A stretch of 64,000 bases of DNA, from assembly GCF_004349135.1 (NCBI RefSeq), contig NZ_SMFN01000013.1:1-64000 (forward strand). Direction: 5' to 3'. The translations under genes were made by a program, and so were the position numbers. The stretch is from Flavobacterium sandaracinum. GTDB taxonomy: Bacteria > Bacteroidota > Bacteroidia > Flavobacteriales > Flavobacteriaceae. How positions within the stretch are numbered: position 1 is the stretch's first letter; every line of letters begins with the position of its first letter. Under the pieces are notes generated by a model that was given only the letters and a program-made list of their open reading frames with translations, was not told the DNA's origin and made no database searches. This document shows positions 9,128 through 17,142 of the stretch, piece after piece.

Positions 9128-9301
9128 AAAAAAGTCTTTCAGAAGAAAGAGTGCAGTTTGTTGGAAAAAAGATTTTGGTAATTATGAACAATAGAGCAGT
9201 AAGTGGAAGCTAATCTTGAAAAATGGTAACGGATTAAGAAACAGAATTCAACATGAGAAATCATTATAAAAACAAAAAATTACTTTATGAGCTTATCAAA
9301 A

Positions 9302-9328
9302 ACTCTTGTGCTCTTTGCGGAAAAAAAA
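9302..9328 (+). repeat. Dispersed intergenic repeat (CTTTGCGG type)
   Basis: The stretch CTCTTGTGCTCTTTGCGG followed by a run of A belongs to the same loose family as 45985-46010. It abuts the moaA remnant here. Confidence 0.4.
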
Positions 9329-9409
9329 TTATCCCCCAATCTTGATCATGCTCCTGTTTTGCGAGAACAATTTTGGATTTTGAAATTTAATATCATCTAC
9401 AATACCATT
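9329..9409 (-). pseudogene. Remnant of a second moaA 3' end
   Basis: Read on the minus strand this gives DDIKFQNPKLFSQNRSMI and then KIGG plus a stop, the same C-terminus as the intact moaA at 10116. Over 9326-9388 and 10113-10175 the two copies differ at one base in 63, then diverge. No upstream moaA frame survives. The duplication brackets the outer-membrane protein gene at 9514. Confidence 0.85.
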
Positions 9410-9483
9410 TTTAGATTTGAATTTCACGAGTCACAACTAAGTTAAATAAGTCATAATTTGCTTACAATAGTATGTTTTAATTT

Positions 9484-9491
9484 TACATTTG
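9484..9491 (+). promoter_or_regulatory. Promoter -7 element for the outer-membrane protein gene
   Basis: TACATTTG fits the Bacteroidota TAnnTTTG element and lies 22 bases before the ATG at 9514. A TTTG at 9457-9460 could be the -33 element. Confidence 0.5.
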
Positions 9492-9513
9492 CTTCAATAA
9501 AAAATAACAAAAT

Positions 9514-10035
9514 ATGAAAAAAATTACTTTAGCTGTAATGGCAATATTTGCATTTGGCTTTGCCAATGGACAAGCGAAAGAAGGACAAGTTTCAAAAGGG
9601 AAATGGCTGATCGAAGTGAATACAGGTTTTGGAGAAAATGTAGGTAATACTTCACTATCCTTAACTTCATCAGATGGAACAACTGCTTATAACATTGGAG
9701 CAGAAGGTGGCTACTTTATTAAGGACAATTTGGCTATCAAACTTGGATTAGGATATGGCGACGATGGCATAGAGGGAAACGACACTCCTATTGCTTACAA
9801 AATTGGAGCTAAGTATTACTTTAAGAAAATGATTCCAATTGAGTTATCCTATAACGGTGTTGGATTTGGTTATGCTGATGCAAATCCAACTTATCTTGGC
9901 TTTCAAGCAGGCTATGCTTTGTTCTTGGGGAAAAATGTGAGTATTGAACCCGGATTGCGTTATAACAAATCTATGAATACCGATTATTATGACGATAATT
10001 TCCAATTTAATATTGGTTTTGCCTTGCACTTTTAA
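9514..10035 (+). CDS. Outer-membrane beta-barrel protein
   Basis: The 173-residue protein has a Sec signal (MKKITLAVMAIFAFGFANGQ) followed by alternating hydrophobic/polar strands with many Gly and Tyr, and ends in FALHF, an aromatic C-terminus typical of outer-membrane barrels. It fits an eight-strand OmpW/OmpA-barrel-like protein with no further domain. A role cannot be read from the sequence. It is the only plus-strand gene between the nitrate and moco operons and sits between two copies of the moaA 3' end. Confidence 0.8.
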   Translation: MKKITLAVMAIFAFGFANGQAKEGQVSKGKWLIEVNTGFGENVGNTSLSLTSSDGTTAYNIGAEGGYFIKDNLAIKLGLGYGDDGIEGNDTPIAYKIGAKYYFKKMIPIELSYNGVGFGYADANPTYLGFQAGYALFLGKNVSIEPGLRYNKSMNTDYYDDNFQFNIGFALHF

Positions 10036-10059
10036 ATTTTGACAAAAAAATTAGTTTGT

Positions 10060-10100
10060 AAGCCCATAATTTGTGATCTAAATTCATTCTTTGTGGGCTT
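10060..10100. terminator. Hairpin between convergent genes
   Basis: AAGCCCA (10060-10066) pairs with TGGGCTT (10094-10100) across a 27-base AT-rich loop between the outer-membrane protein gene and the converging moaA. It has T-rich flanks, so a weak bidirectional terminator is plausible. Confidence 0.45.
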
Positions 10101-10115
10101 TGCATTTATACAAAA

Positions 10116-11132
10116 TTATCCCCCAATCTTTATCATGCTCCTGTTTTGCGAGAACAATTTTGGATTTTGAAATTTGGTGTCATCATCCATCCCGCCTCTC
10201 ATCGCAAATTTTGATTTTATATTTTGGTAAATCAGCGGTTCTATGTCTCCACCAGCTCTTAAAGTGTCGAGCAGGGAAGTTTCCGTATTTGAGAAAAGAC
10301 AATTTTTCAGCTTGCCATCAGCCGTGAGGCGAATGCGGTTACACGTACTGCAAAAAGGATTCGTCACGGAACTAATTACCGAGAAACTTCCTTTGTAGGA
10401 TGCTATTTTATGGTTCTTAGCAGTGTCGTTTGGCTTGTCTGTCATTCGTTCTACTTTTTCAGCAGAATAGTTGTAATTGACTTGGGTGAGGATTTCGGCA
10501 TAAGACACCAGTTTGTCTTTGTTCCATTGGTTGCCGTCAAAAGGCATGAATTCTATAAAACGTATCTGGATGTTGCGCTCTTTGGTCAATTCTATAAAGT
10601 CAACTATTTCATTGTCATTGAACCCTTTTATCACCACCACATTCAGTTTCAGCTGAAAGCCATTGGCATCAAGCAACTCCAGATTTTTCCAAAATTTATC
10701 GAAATAATTTCTGCGCGTAATTTGGTTGAACTTCTCTTCCTGTAGGCTATCAATACTGACATTCAGTGTGGTCACTCCTGCTTCTTTAAAGGTATCTATA
10801 AAATCATGCACCAGGATTCCGTTAGTCGTTAAGGTGAGCTCCACTCCCAGTTTTCCTAATCTTTGAATAATGGCTGCGGCGTCTTTCCGAACTAAAGGCT
10901 CTCCACCGGTAAGTCTAATTTTATTTACTCCCAAATTGACAAAAGTTTGTGCAATGGTAATAATTTCATCTGCAGTCATCAGATGCGCTTTTGGCGTAAG
11001 CGCAATCCCCTCGGCAGGCATGCAGTAGGTACATCTCAAATTACAATTCTCTGTAATCGAAATGCGCAAATAACCGTGTCCGCGTCCGTGAGAATCCTGC
11101 ATTTGAATGTTATTTTCCATGGTTGAATCCAT
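10116..11132 (-). CDS. moaA: GTP 3',8-cyclase MoaA
   Basis: This 338-residue radical SAM enzyme converts GTP to 3',8-cyclo-GTP, the first step of molybdenum cofactor synthesis. The N-terminal cluster motif CNLRCTYC (about residues 30-37), the TGGEPLVRKD motif, and the C-terminal cluster CSTCNRIRLTADGKLKNC (about 261-278) are present, and the protein ends in the conserved GG. The listed start gives MDSTMENN; the second ATG at 11120 is equally possible. Either start overlaps the end of moaC-moaB, so the genes are translationally coupled. It ends the moco operon. Confidence 0.95.
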   Translation of the reverse strand: MDSTMENNIQMQDSHGRGHGYLRISITENCNLRCTYCMPAEGIALTPKAHLMTADEIITIAQTFVNLGVNKIRLTGGEPLVRKDAAAIIQRLGKLGVELTLTTNGILVHDFIDTFKEAGVTTLNVSIDSLQEEKFNQITRRNYFDKFWKNLELLDANGFQLKLNVVVIKGFNDNEIVDFIELTKERNIQIRFIEFMPFDGNQWNKDKLVSYAEILTQVNYNYSAEKVERMTDKPNDTAKNHKIASYKGSFSVISSVTNPFCSTCNRIRLTADGKLKNCLFSNTETSLLDTLRAGGDIEPLIYQNIKSKFAMRGGMDDDTKFQNPKLFSQNRSMIKIGG

Positions 11133-12045
11133 TTAGCAGTTTAAATAAATGCAATACCGAAGGAAAAACGGCATCCATGGATTCGCCCGCACCCGCGGTA
11201 GAACCTGGCAAGGCCATAATCAATGTATTTCCTTTAAAACCCACCACGCTTCTGGATAACATCGCATAAGGCGTACGATCCTGACCGTAGGAACGAATCG
11301 CTTCTTCGATACCCGGAATGCGACGATCGAGCAACGGAATCACGGCTTCGGGCGTTACGTCTCTATTTGACAATCCGGTACCGCCAGTTATAATGATTAA
11401 ATCCGTTTTTTGAGCACATAATGTATTGATAGTGTTCTGAATGTCCAAAACCTCATCCGGAATAATAACATAATTAGAAACTTCTAATCCTAATTTTTTG
11501 ATTTTATCCGAAATTACTTTTCCCGCTTTATCTTCTTTCTTTCCGCTGGAAACACTGTCTGAACACACCATTACGGCTACCGATAAATCCTGAACTTCTT
11601 TGTTACCATAATCGGATTTCCCGCCTTTCTTGTGGAGTAATTTTATGGCCGAAATTTCCACCTTCTTGTCAATAGGTTTGAGCATATCGTACATCGTCAA
11701 TGCCACGATGGACGCACCGTGCATGGCTTCGACCTCAACGCCTGTTCTGTAAATTGCTTTCACGGTCACTTCTATTCGAACCTCATCTTCCAAACATTCA
11801 AATTGGATTCCAGTAAACTCTATCGGCATCGGATGGCAATCCGGAATAGCATTGGAGGTGTTTTTTACCGCAAACAAACCCGCCGTTCTGGATACTTCCA
11901 ACACATCGCCTTTTGGGACGGTTTTATCCAAAATGGCTTGCATGGTTTCCGCCGAACCTAATTTCACAATGGCTTGGGCGGTTGCCGTGCGCTGGGTTAT
12001 TATTTTATGGGTGATATCTACCATTTTTATGTGTTTTTTTTCCAA
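11110..12045 (-). CDS. MoaC-MoaB fusion protein of molybdenum cofactor synthesis
   Basis: The first half (about residues 8-150) is MoaC, cyclic pyranopterin monophosphate synthase, with MVDITHK and DCHPMPIEFTG and MHGASIVALTMYDM motifs. The second half (about 155-311) is MoaB/MogA, which adenylylates molybdopterin, with ITGGTGLSNRDVTPEA and a GSTAGAGESMDAV motif. Fusion of the two is known in several Bacteroidota. The start at 12045 overlaps moaE by 19 bases; the canonical MVDITHK start at 12024 is also possible. Confidence 0.93.
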   Translation of the reverse strand: MEKKHIKMVDITHKIITQRTATAQAIVKLGSAETMQAILDKTVPKGDVLEVSRTAGLFAVKNTSNAIPDCHPMPIEFTGIQFECLEDEVRIEVTVKAIYRTGVEVEAMHGASIVALTMYDMLKPIDKKVEISAIKLLHKKGGKSDYGNKEVQDLSVAVMVCSDSVSSGKKEDKAGKVISDKIKKLGLEVSNYVIIPDEVLDIQNTINTLCAQKTDLIIITGGTGLSNRDVTPEAVIPLLDRRIPGIEEAIRSYGQDRTPYAMLSRSVVGFKGNTLIMALPGSTAGAGESMDAVFPSVLHLFKLLNGFNHGK

Positions 12046-12473
12046 GTATAAGATGCGTCTTCAAATAGCTCTTTGCCAAAAACGGCTGTTTTTTCTTTTA
12101 TTTCTTCGACCAAAAATTCCAAGGCTTCATAGACTACCTGTCGTCTTGGTGCCGATACAAAAACAAACAGACAGATTTCACCTGTTTTTACCGTTCCCAG
12201 ACTGTGGTAAATGTGCAAACACGAAAGCTCATATTTGGCGAAAGCCGCTTCGCGAATTTCATGGAAAGTTTGCTCCGCCATTTCTTCATAAGCCGTATAT
12301 TCAATAGCTGCAACCGTTTTTCCGTCAATCATATCGGCGCGAACTTGTCCTAAAAAAATATTATGTGCGCCAATAGTCGTTTTACTTTGGTGCTTGGCAA
12401 TCGAATTCCCTATGAATTCCGCCGATATAGGACCTTGAATAAAGGATGTTTTTTTAGGTTTTGGTGTTGACAT
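12027..12473 (-). CDS. moaE: Molybdopterin synthase large subunit MoaE
   Basis: This 148-residue protein is the catalytic subunit that transfers sulfur from MoaD thiocarboxylate onto the pterin. Family marks are GAHNIFLGQVRAD, AIEYTAYEEMAE, and the near C-terminal APRRQVVYEALEFLVEEIK with the conserved Lys residues. It overlaps the next gene, moaC-moaB, consistent with one operon. Confidence 0.94.
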   Translation of the reverse strand: MSTPKPKKTSFIQGPISAEFIGNSIAKHQSKTTIGAHNIFLGQVRADMIDGKTVAAIEYTAYEEMAEQTFHEIREAAFAKYELSCLHIYHSLGTVKTGEICLFVFVSAPRRQVVYEALEFLVEEIKEKTAVFGKELFEDASYTWKKNT

Positions 12474-12540
12474 TAATATATCATTTTAATTTTATATTGT
12501 AATTATTCATTTTTTATTTCTTGCTATTGACTAATGCTTT

Positions 12541-13596
12541 TTATAAGGATTGAATCCCCTTTTCAAGATGCGAAAGCCTTGTAAATCCCTCTTTTTTCAA
12601 ATAGGCTAAAGCCAATTGACTGCGTTGTCCGCTTTGGCAAAACAACACGATGGATTCATCCTTATCAAGTTGGCCGCAATAGTTTTCCAGTGCGGCAAGA
12701 GGTACGTTGACAACGTTCGATCCACTCCATTCCGGTTCTTCGTAGGCTTCCCTAATGTCAATAACCAAACAATTGTCCTGGCTGCATTTTTCTAAAAAAG
12801 CTTCTCGATCTAAAGCCTGTAATTCAGTATTTTCTTGGTTTAAAATTTTTAATCCATTAATCCGTCCTTTTTCTATTGCTGCCGGATTCTTGGCAAAATC
12901 GACAAATTGGGTTTGATAGTGCAGACCATCATAGATCAATAATTTCCCCGACAGCACGGATCCAATTTCAAGGATAATTTTGAGCACTTCGGTAGCCTGA
13001 AATGCCCCCAACGTATTAGGTAAAACTCCTAAAACTCCTGAGGCAACACAATTGGGAACGGTTATTAAACTTTCAGTTTCGGGGAAAAGACACCGGTAAC
13101 TCGGACCGTTTTTATAATTGAACACAGATACCTGCCCTTCAAATTTATAAATCGAAGCATAAACCACCGGAATATTTTTGGCCAAAGCCACATCATTGAT
13201 CAGATAGCGAACCCCAATCGAATCGGTACAATCAACAATGATTTGGTAATCTCCCACGATATCGAAGGCATTTTGTTTATTTAAAAACTCTGGAAACACA
13301 GTAACATTCACATGTGGGTTTAATAACAAAACAGCTTCGGCAGCTGTTGCCGCTTTACCCTTTCCGCAATCTTTTAGGGTGTACAGTAACTGACGGTGCA
13401 AATTGGTTTCCTCCACCACATCACCATCCACAATTCCGAGGCTTCCAACACCAGCAGCAGCCAGGTTTTGCAACACAGGGCAGCCCAAACCACCTGCTCC
13501 AATTACCAAAACGTGAGCGCCATGTAATTTTTGCTGTCCTAAAACTCCAATTTCCGGAAGAACTATTTGTCTGGAATAGCGTGTTGTATTTTTCAT
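12541..13596 (-). CDS. moeB: MoeB/ThiF-type adenylyltransferase with rhodanese domain
   Basis: Residues 1-240 form the ThiF/MoeB adenylyltransferase (GAGGLGCPVLQNLAAAG nucleotide loop, DCTDS motif), which activates the MoaD C-terminus with ATP. Residues about 255-351 form a rhodanese domain with active-site loop CQSGQRS, which can supply sulfur. This two-domain layout resembles MOCS3-type proteins. The CXXC zinc pairs of E. coli MoeB are not evident. The gene follows moaD after a 160-base gap holding a long inverted repeat. Confidence 0.92.
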   Translation of the reverse strand: MKNTTRYSRQIVLPEIGVLGQQKLHGAHVLVIGAGGLGCPVLQNLAAAGVGSLGIVDGDVVEETNLHRQLLYTLKDCGKGKAATAAEAVLLLNPHVNVTVFPEFLNKQNAFDIVGDYQIIVDCTDSIGVRYLINDVALAKNIPVVYASIYKFEGQVSVFNYKNGPSYRCLFPETESLITVPNCVASGVLGVLPNTLGAFQATEVLKIILEIGSVLSGKLLIYDGLHYQTQFVDFAKNPAAIEKGRINGLKILNQENTELQALDREAFLEKCSQDNCLVIDIREAYEEPEWSGSNVVNVPLAALENYCGQLDKDESIVLFCQSGQRSQLALAYLKKEGFTRLSHLEKGIQSL

Positions 13597-13640
13597 TTAT
13601 ATTACTTCAATTCTTGCGAAACACATTAATCAAATTATTT

Positions 13641-13740
13641 GAACCATATAAGGCGTATAAGAGCATTTAAGCTGTTTGTGTTTTAAAGTTTTATATACTC
13701 TTTAGTTTTCTTACCTAACTTATATGCCCTTATATGGTTC
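13641..13740. repeat. Long inverted repeat upstream of moeB
   Basis: GAACCATATAAGG (13641-13653) is repeated inverted as CCTTATATGGTTC (13728-13740). The outer arms are perfect over 13 bases and T/A-rich DNA lies between. The outline GAACCAT...ATGGTTC followed by a run of A is shared with 32374-32438 and in part with 44770-44813. Confidence 0.65.
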
Positions 13741-13759
13741 AAAAAAACTTCTTTTTTTT

Positions 13760-14002
13760 TCACCCCCCTGCAAAAGGAGGCAAAAAAGCAATTACATCCT
13801 GATCTTTTACAGTTACATCCATCCCCGCCATCGTCTGATTTACAGCTATGGAATAACTGTTTTTTTGCAATTCCTGATAAACGGATTCTATTTTTGATTT
13901 CAAAGAATTCACCGTCAGATTAGATTCATCCAACACCAACTGCTCTTCTTTCTTCTTGGTTATATCAGCCAATACTCCAAAATATTTAACGTTTAGAATC
14001 AT
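13760..14002 (-). CDS. moaD: Molybdopterin synthase small subunit MoaD
   Basis: An 80-residue ubiquitin-like sulfur carrier. It ends in FLPPFAGG, the C-terminal Gly-Gly that becomes adenylated and then thiocarboxylated. Its start overlaps the stop of mobA by four bases, so the two are translationally coupled. It works with MoaE and the MoeB-like enzyme encoded downstream. Confidence 0.94.
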   Translation of the reverse strand: MILNVKYFGVLADITKKKEEQLVLDESNLTVNSLKSKIESVYQELQKNSYSIAVNQTMAGMDVTVKDQDVIAFLPPFAGG

Positions 14003-14568
14003 AATTGTATTTTTTGATACTCTTTCGGAGTATTTATATTTTGTACCTGATCACTCCATTTTTCAGGAATCAGTAGTGTTTGATGTGTTACTTCATTAAT
14101 TACCTGACGCAACCTTAGCTGATTTTTTTTTAATTTTTCTTCAAAAATAGTTCCTAAGGATTGGTCATAAATTGCAATAAGCGGATAGGCTTTGTCCTCC
14201 AATTGCACTTGGGTCATTCCATAAGAATCATCCCGATTTTCAAATATCCAAAGCAATAGATCCGTTGAAACTAAGGGCGCATCCACGCTTAGTATAAAAT
14301 TCAGCTTTGTTTCAGTTTGTTGCAAAGCGGTATGAATTCCGCCCACTGGTCCTTTATCCGGAACGATGTCTTCTATGCGGGTATATCCTAAAAAATCATA
14401 ATCAGCATTCGAGGAAACAATCACAATATTCTCACCCACAATAGGTTTTACAGCTTCAAAAATATGACTTACAAATGGTTTTCCGTTCAAAAGCAACAAG
14501 CCTTTATCGGTTCCCATACGTTGACTTTTCCCTCCAGCCAGAATGAATGCTGTAATTTTGTCTTTCAT
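13999..14568 (-). CDS. mobA: Molybdenum cofactor guanylyltransferase MobA
   Basis: The 189-residue protein has the nucleotidyltransferase motif ILAGGKSQRMGTDKG (about residues 9-23) and VGGIHTAL and SVDAPLVS (metal-binding Asp) motifs. MobA attaches GMP to molybdopterin, giving the bis-MGD cofactor used by DMSO-reductase-family enzymes such as the reductase at 2326. Confidence 0.93.
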   Translation of the reverse strand: MKDKITAFILAGGKSQRMGTDKGLLLLNGKPFVSHIFEAVKPIVGENIVIVSSNADYDFLGYTRIEDIVPDKGPVGGIHTALQQTETKLNFILSVDAPLVSTDLLLWIFENRDDSYGMTQVQLEDKAYPLIAIYDQSLGTIFEEKLKKNQLRLRQVINEVTHQTLLIPEKWSDQVQNINTPKEYQKIQL

Positions 14569-14688
14569 TGGTATCTCTTTTTCCTCCCCTTACCCGCTCG
14601 TTCGTTAGGCGAGACGAAATGGAAATCTATAATTTAGTATCTTATCTTTTAACACAATCTTTTCACTCTATTCTTTTTTCTTCCCTAT

Positions 14689-15438
14689 TTAAGCCGTTGC
14701 GTATAATTTATAAATTGCTATTCCAAGGACAAGCGCGAGTACATTTTTTAAAATAACAGAATTAAATTTCTTGCTTCCGTAATAAGCGCCAAAAAACCCA
14801 CCTACAAAAACAATTCCGATTAACGGAAACGATGATTCAGGCAAAACGCCTCCCTTTAACAGGAAACCCGAAATTCCCGAAATGGAATTCACTAATATAA
14901 ATAAAGCCGAAACGGCAGCTGTTTGTTTCATGGTTCCCCAGCCTAAAAGGATGATTACAGGACTCAAAATTATTCCGCCTCCAATTCCTATCAAACCCGA
15001 CAAAAAACCTATTACTGCTCCTACAATTAAGGCGGCATATAGATTCAATGGCGTCATCTCCTTTTTTTCTTTACCCAAAAATCCTACTAATCTCAGTACT
15101 GCAAAAAACAACACTGTCGCTAGAATTACTTTATAATAAAACGTAGGAACGGTAAGATATCCTCCTAAAAATGAGAACGGAATAGATGTAATGGCAAAAG
15201 GATAAAACAGATTCCATCTGAATTTTTTCTCCCGGTAATAAAAATAAAAGGAAATTCCCGAAACCAAAATATTAAGCACTAAAGCAGTTGGCTTCATAAA
15301 CGTTATCGGGAAAGCGAATGCGCTCATCAAGGCCAAATAACCGCTCGCTCCCCCATGGCCAACACTGGCGTATAAGAAAGCTACTATTGGCAATAGCAGT
15401 AATAACAAAGGCATGTCTAATAAATCAGCCACCGTCAT
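14689..15438 (-). CDS. TauE/SafE-family membrane permease
   Basis: The 249-residue protein has about eight transmembrane segments and the paired TauE/SafE signature regions YASVGHGGASGYLALM and GFLSGLIGIGGGIILSPVII. The family exports sulfite or moves related anions; substrates are often unknown. Its ATG overlaps the stop of the upstream ModE-like gene (ATGA), so the two are cotranscribed behind a ModE-type operator. With no modABC genes in this moco cluster, molybdate transport is a tempting but unproven role. Confidence 0.88.
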   Translation of the reverse strand: MTVADLLDMPLLLLLLPIVAFLYASVGHGGASGYLALMSAFAFPITFMKPTALVLNILVSGISFYFYYREKKFRWNLFYPFAITSIPFSFLGGYLTVPTFYYKVILATVLFFAVLRLVGFLGKEKKEMTPLNLYAALIVGAVIGFLSGLIGIGGGIILSPVIILLGWGTMKQTAAVSALFILVNSISGISGFLLKGGVLPESSFPLIGIVFVGGFFGAYYGSKKFNSVILKNVLALVLGIAIYKLYATA

Positions 15439-15764
15439 AAGGAATGTTTTTTGAGTTGTTCGTCCAGAAATTCCCAGCAGGCCACATTGATGGCTTCAAA
15501 AGAGTCTATAAGTGATTTCCCATAAGGAGTAAGTACTGTACCGCCGCCTTTGTTTCCGCCTACCTGCGTTTCTATCAATGGACTCTTGGCCGCTTTATTG
15601 GAGGTATCCACTAGCTTCCACGCTTTTTGATAGGATAAATTCATGACTTTGGCGGCCTTATTTAAAGAGCCCGTTTCTTCAATCAGTTTTAACAATTGAA
15701 CCCGACCTTCACTGATAAGAATCCTATCGTTGGTTTCAATCCAAATTTTGCTCTTTATTTTCAA
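15435..15764 (-). CDS. ModE-like winged-helix regulator (N-terminal domain only)
   Basis: This 109-residue protein has the ModE/LysR-type winged helix: LIEETGSLNKAAKVMNLSYQ, then KAWKLVD and GGNKGGGTVLTPYGK. It lacks the C-terminal molybdate-binding domains of E. coli ModE. The start is TTG at 15764; no in-frame ATG exists upstream before the family's first strand. The gene is preceded by palindrome AACGAAATTTCGTT (15765-15778) and a ModE-like operator (15780-15803), suggesting autoregulation. It overlaps the TauE-type permease gene. Confidence 0.88.
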   Translation of the reverse strand: MKIKSKIWIETNDRILISEGRVQLLKLIEETGSLNKAAKVMNLSYQKAWKLVDTSNKAAKSPLIETQVGGNKGGGTVLTPYGKSLIDSFEAINVACWEFLDEQLKKHSL

Positions 15765-15778
15765 AACGAAATTTCGTT
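15765..15778. promoter_or_regulatory. Perfect 14-base palindrome at the modE-like start
   Basis: AACGAAATTTCGTT is self-complementary and abuts the TTG start codon at 15764. It could be an operator or an mRNA hairpin controlling start access. Confidence 0.45.
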
Positions 15779-15779
15779 G

Positions 15780-15803
15780 CGTTATACTTTTACAAATATA
15801 ACG
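15780..15803. promoter_or_regulatory. Candidate ModE operator
   Basis: CGTTATA (15780-15786) and TATAACG (15797-15803) are perfect inverted repeats 10 bases apart. ModE operators in Proteobacteria consist of inverted CGTTATA/TATAACG-like half-sites, so this fits well. It lies 16-39 bases upstream of the modE-like TTG start and directly after the moeA stop. Confidence 0.7.
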
Positions 15804-15817
15804 AAAAGAACCGTAGC

Positions 15818-17011
15818 TTAAATATGATAAATGTCAACTTTTGTTCCTTTTTCTAATTCGTATTCACCCTCGGAAAGATACAAAAGACCTTTTGCTACCG
15901 AAAAAGTATTGAGCATAGAAGAATTTTGATGCGATAAAACACTTGCTTCATCATTAACAATACTTGCCTTAAGAAATTGACTGCGGGTATTACGTACAGA
16001 ATAATCATGAGCCAAAGAAATCCTTTTTGACGTATTGTAGTGGGTTGCTTTTCCGGAAATTATCGATATCGTTGGCAATACATACACATAAAAGCAGGTC
16101 AAACAAGCGGCGGGATTTCCAGGCAAGGCAAAAATTATTTTATCCTGCAATTTACCGGCAAAAAGCGGTTTACCCGGTTTTTGGTTTACTTTATAAAAAA
16201 GCGTTTCGACCACAAGCTCCTTTAAAGCACGGGCCACAAAATCATAATCGCCAACGGATATACCACCAGAAACCAACACTACATCATTAGCAGATAAAGC
16301 ATCGTGTAGTTTGTTTTTGGTATTTTCAAAATCATCGTTAACTTCATATAATGTAATCAAATCAAAATTGGCGTCGCTTAAAGCAGATTGAAGCATGATG
16401 GCATTGCTTTCATATACTTTTCCGTATTCTAAGGTGTTGCCGGGTTTTACCAATTCATTTCCTGTGATAACAATCCCAATAGTTGGTTTTTTATAAACCT
16501 TTACCGAAGTGAAACCAAGACCTGCCAAAAAACCAATCGCGGCAGCATTGAGAACGGTTCCTTTTTCTAATGCCAAATCACCTTCCGAAATTTGCTCTCC
16601 GATAGGTCTTACATTAACTCCTGATTTTGGTTGTTCTTGAAGATGCAATATTCCTTCCTTTACCAAAGTTTTCTCAATTTGGATTACCGTCTGAGCCGAA
16701 TCCGGAACGGCAGCTCCCGTGAATATCTTTATCGCCTGACCCGGAAGCAAAGTCATTTGGTGTGTATCTCCCGCCTTTATCTCCCCGATAATATCATATT
16801 CCAAAGTATCATGCAAACAAAGTGCAAAACCGTCCATCGCCGATTGCCTGAATGGTGGCATATTAATGGGAGAATGAAGTGCCTGCGACAAAACGTGATT
16901 TCGGGCCTGAAGTAACGTATATTCTACTTCTTTAGATTCTCGTAAATTATTTTTTAGTATCGAAAAAGCGTCCTGAACTGAAACCATATTTTGTGTTTTA
17001 TTTAAATTCAA
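15818..17011 (-). CDS. moeA: Molybdopterin molybdenumtransferase MoeA
   Basis: The 397-residue protein inserts molybdate into adenylated molybdopterin. Motifs include INMPPFRQSAMDGFAL (about residues 57-72), the GITGNELV region, VSGGISVGDYDFV and PGKPLFAG followed by ALPGNPAACLTCF. Length is normal for the family. It is the first gene of the moco group on the minus strand, with the terminator at 17088-17119 separating it from the nir operon. Confidence 0.94.
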   Translation of the reverse strand: MNLNKTQNMVSVQDAFSILKNNLRESKEVEYTLLQARNHVLSQALHSPINMPPFRQSAMDGFALCLHDTLEYDIIGEIKAGDTHQMTLLPGQAIKIFTGAAVPDSAQTVIQIEKTLVKEGILHLQEQPKSGVNVRPIGEQISEGDLALEKGTVLNAAAIGFLAGLGFTSVKVYKKPTIGIVITGNELVKPGNTLEYGKVYESNAIMLQSALSDANFDLITLYEVNDDFENTKNKLHDALSANDVVLVSGGISVGDYDFVARALKELVVETLFYKVNQKPGKPLFAGKLQDKIIFALPGNPAACLTCFYVYVLPTISIISGKATHYNTSKRISLAHDYSVRNTRSQFLKASIVNDEASVLSHQNSSMLNTFSVAKGLLYLSEGEYELEKGTKVDIYHI

Positions 17012-17087
17012 AAATACGATTCAAAAATGATTTTCCATCTTGTATTACCCATATTATTTTAGACTTTATCTTATTTGTATGAAACAA

Positions 17088-17119
17088 AGAAAGGCTGTGC
17101 TAACCAACACAACCTTTCT
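17088..17119 (-). terminator. Terminator of the nirK operon
   Basis: AGAAAGGCTGTG (17088-17099) pairs with CACAACCTTTCT (17108-17119) except for one position, with an 8-base loop. On the minus strand it is followed by TTTGTTT. It lies 24 bases beyond the stop of the last nir operon gene and upstream of moeA. Confidence 0.75.
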
Positions 17120-17142
17120 AAAAACTAATAAACGAACTCTCT

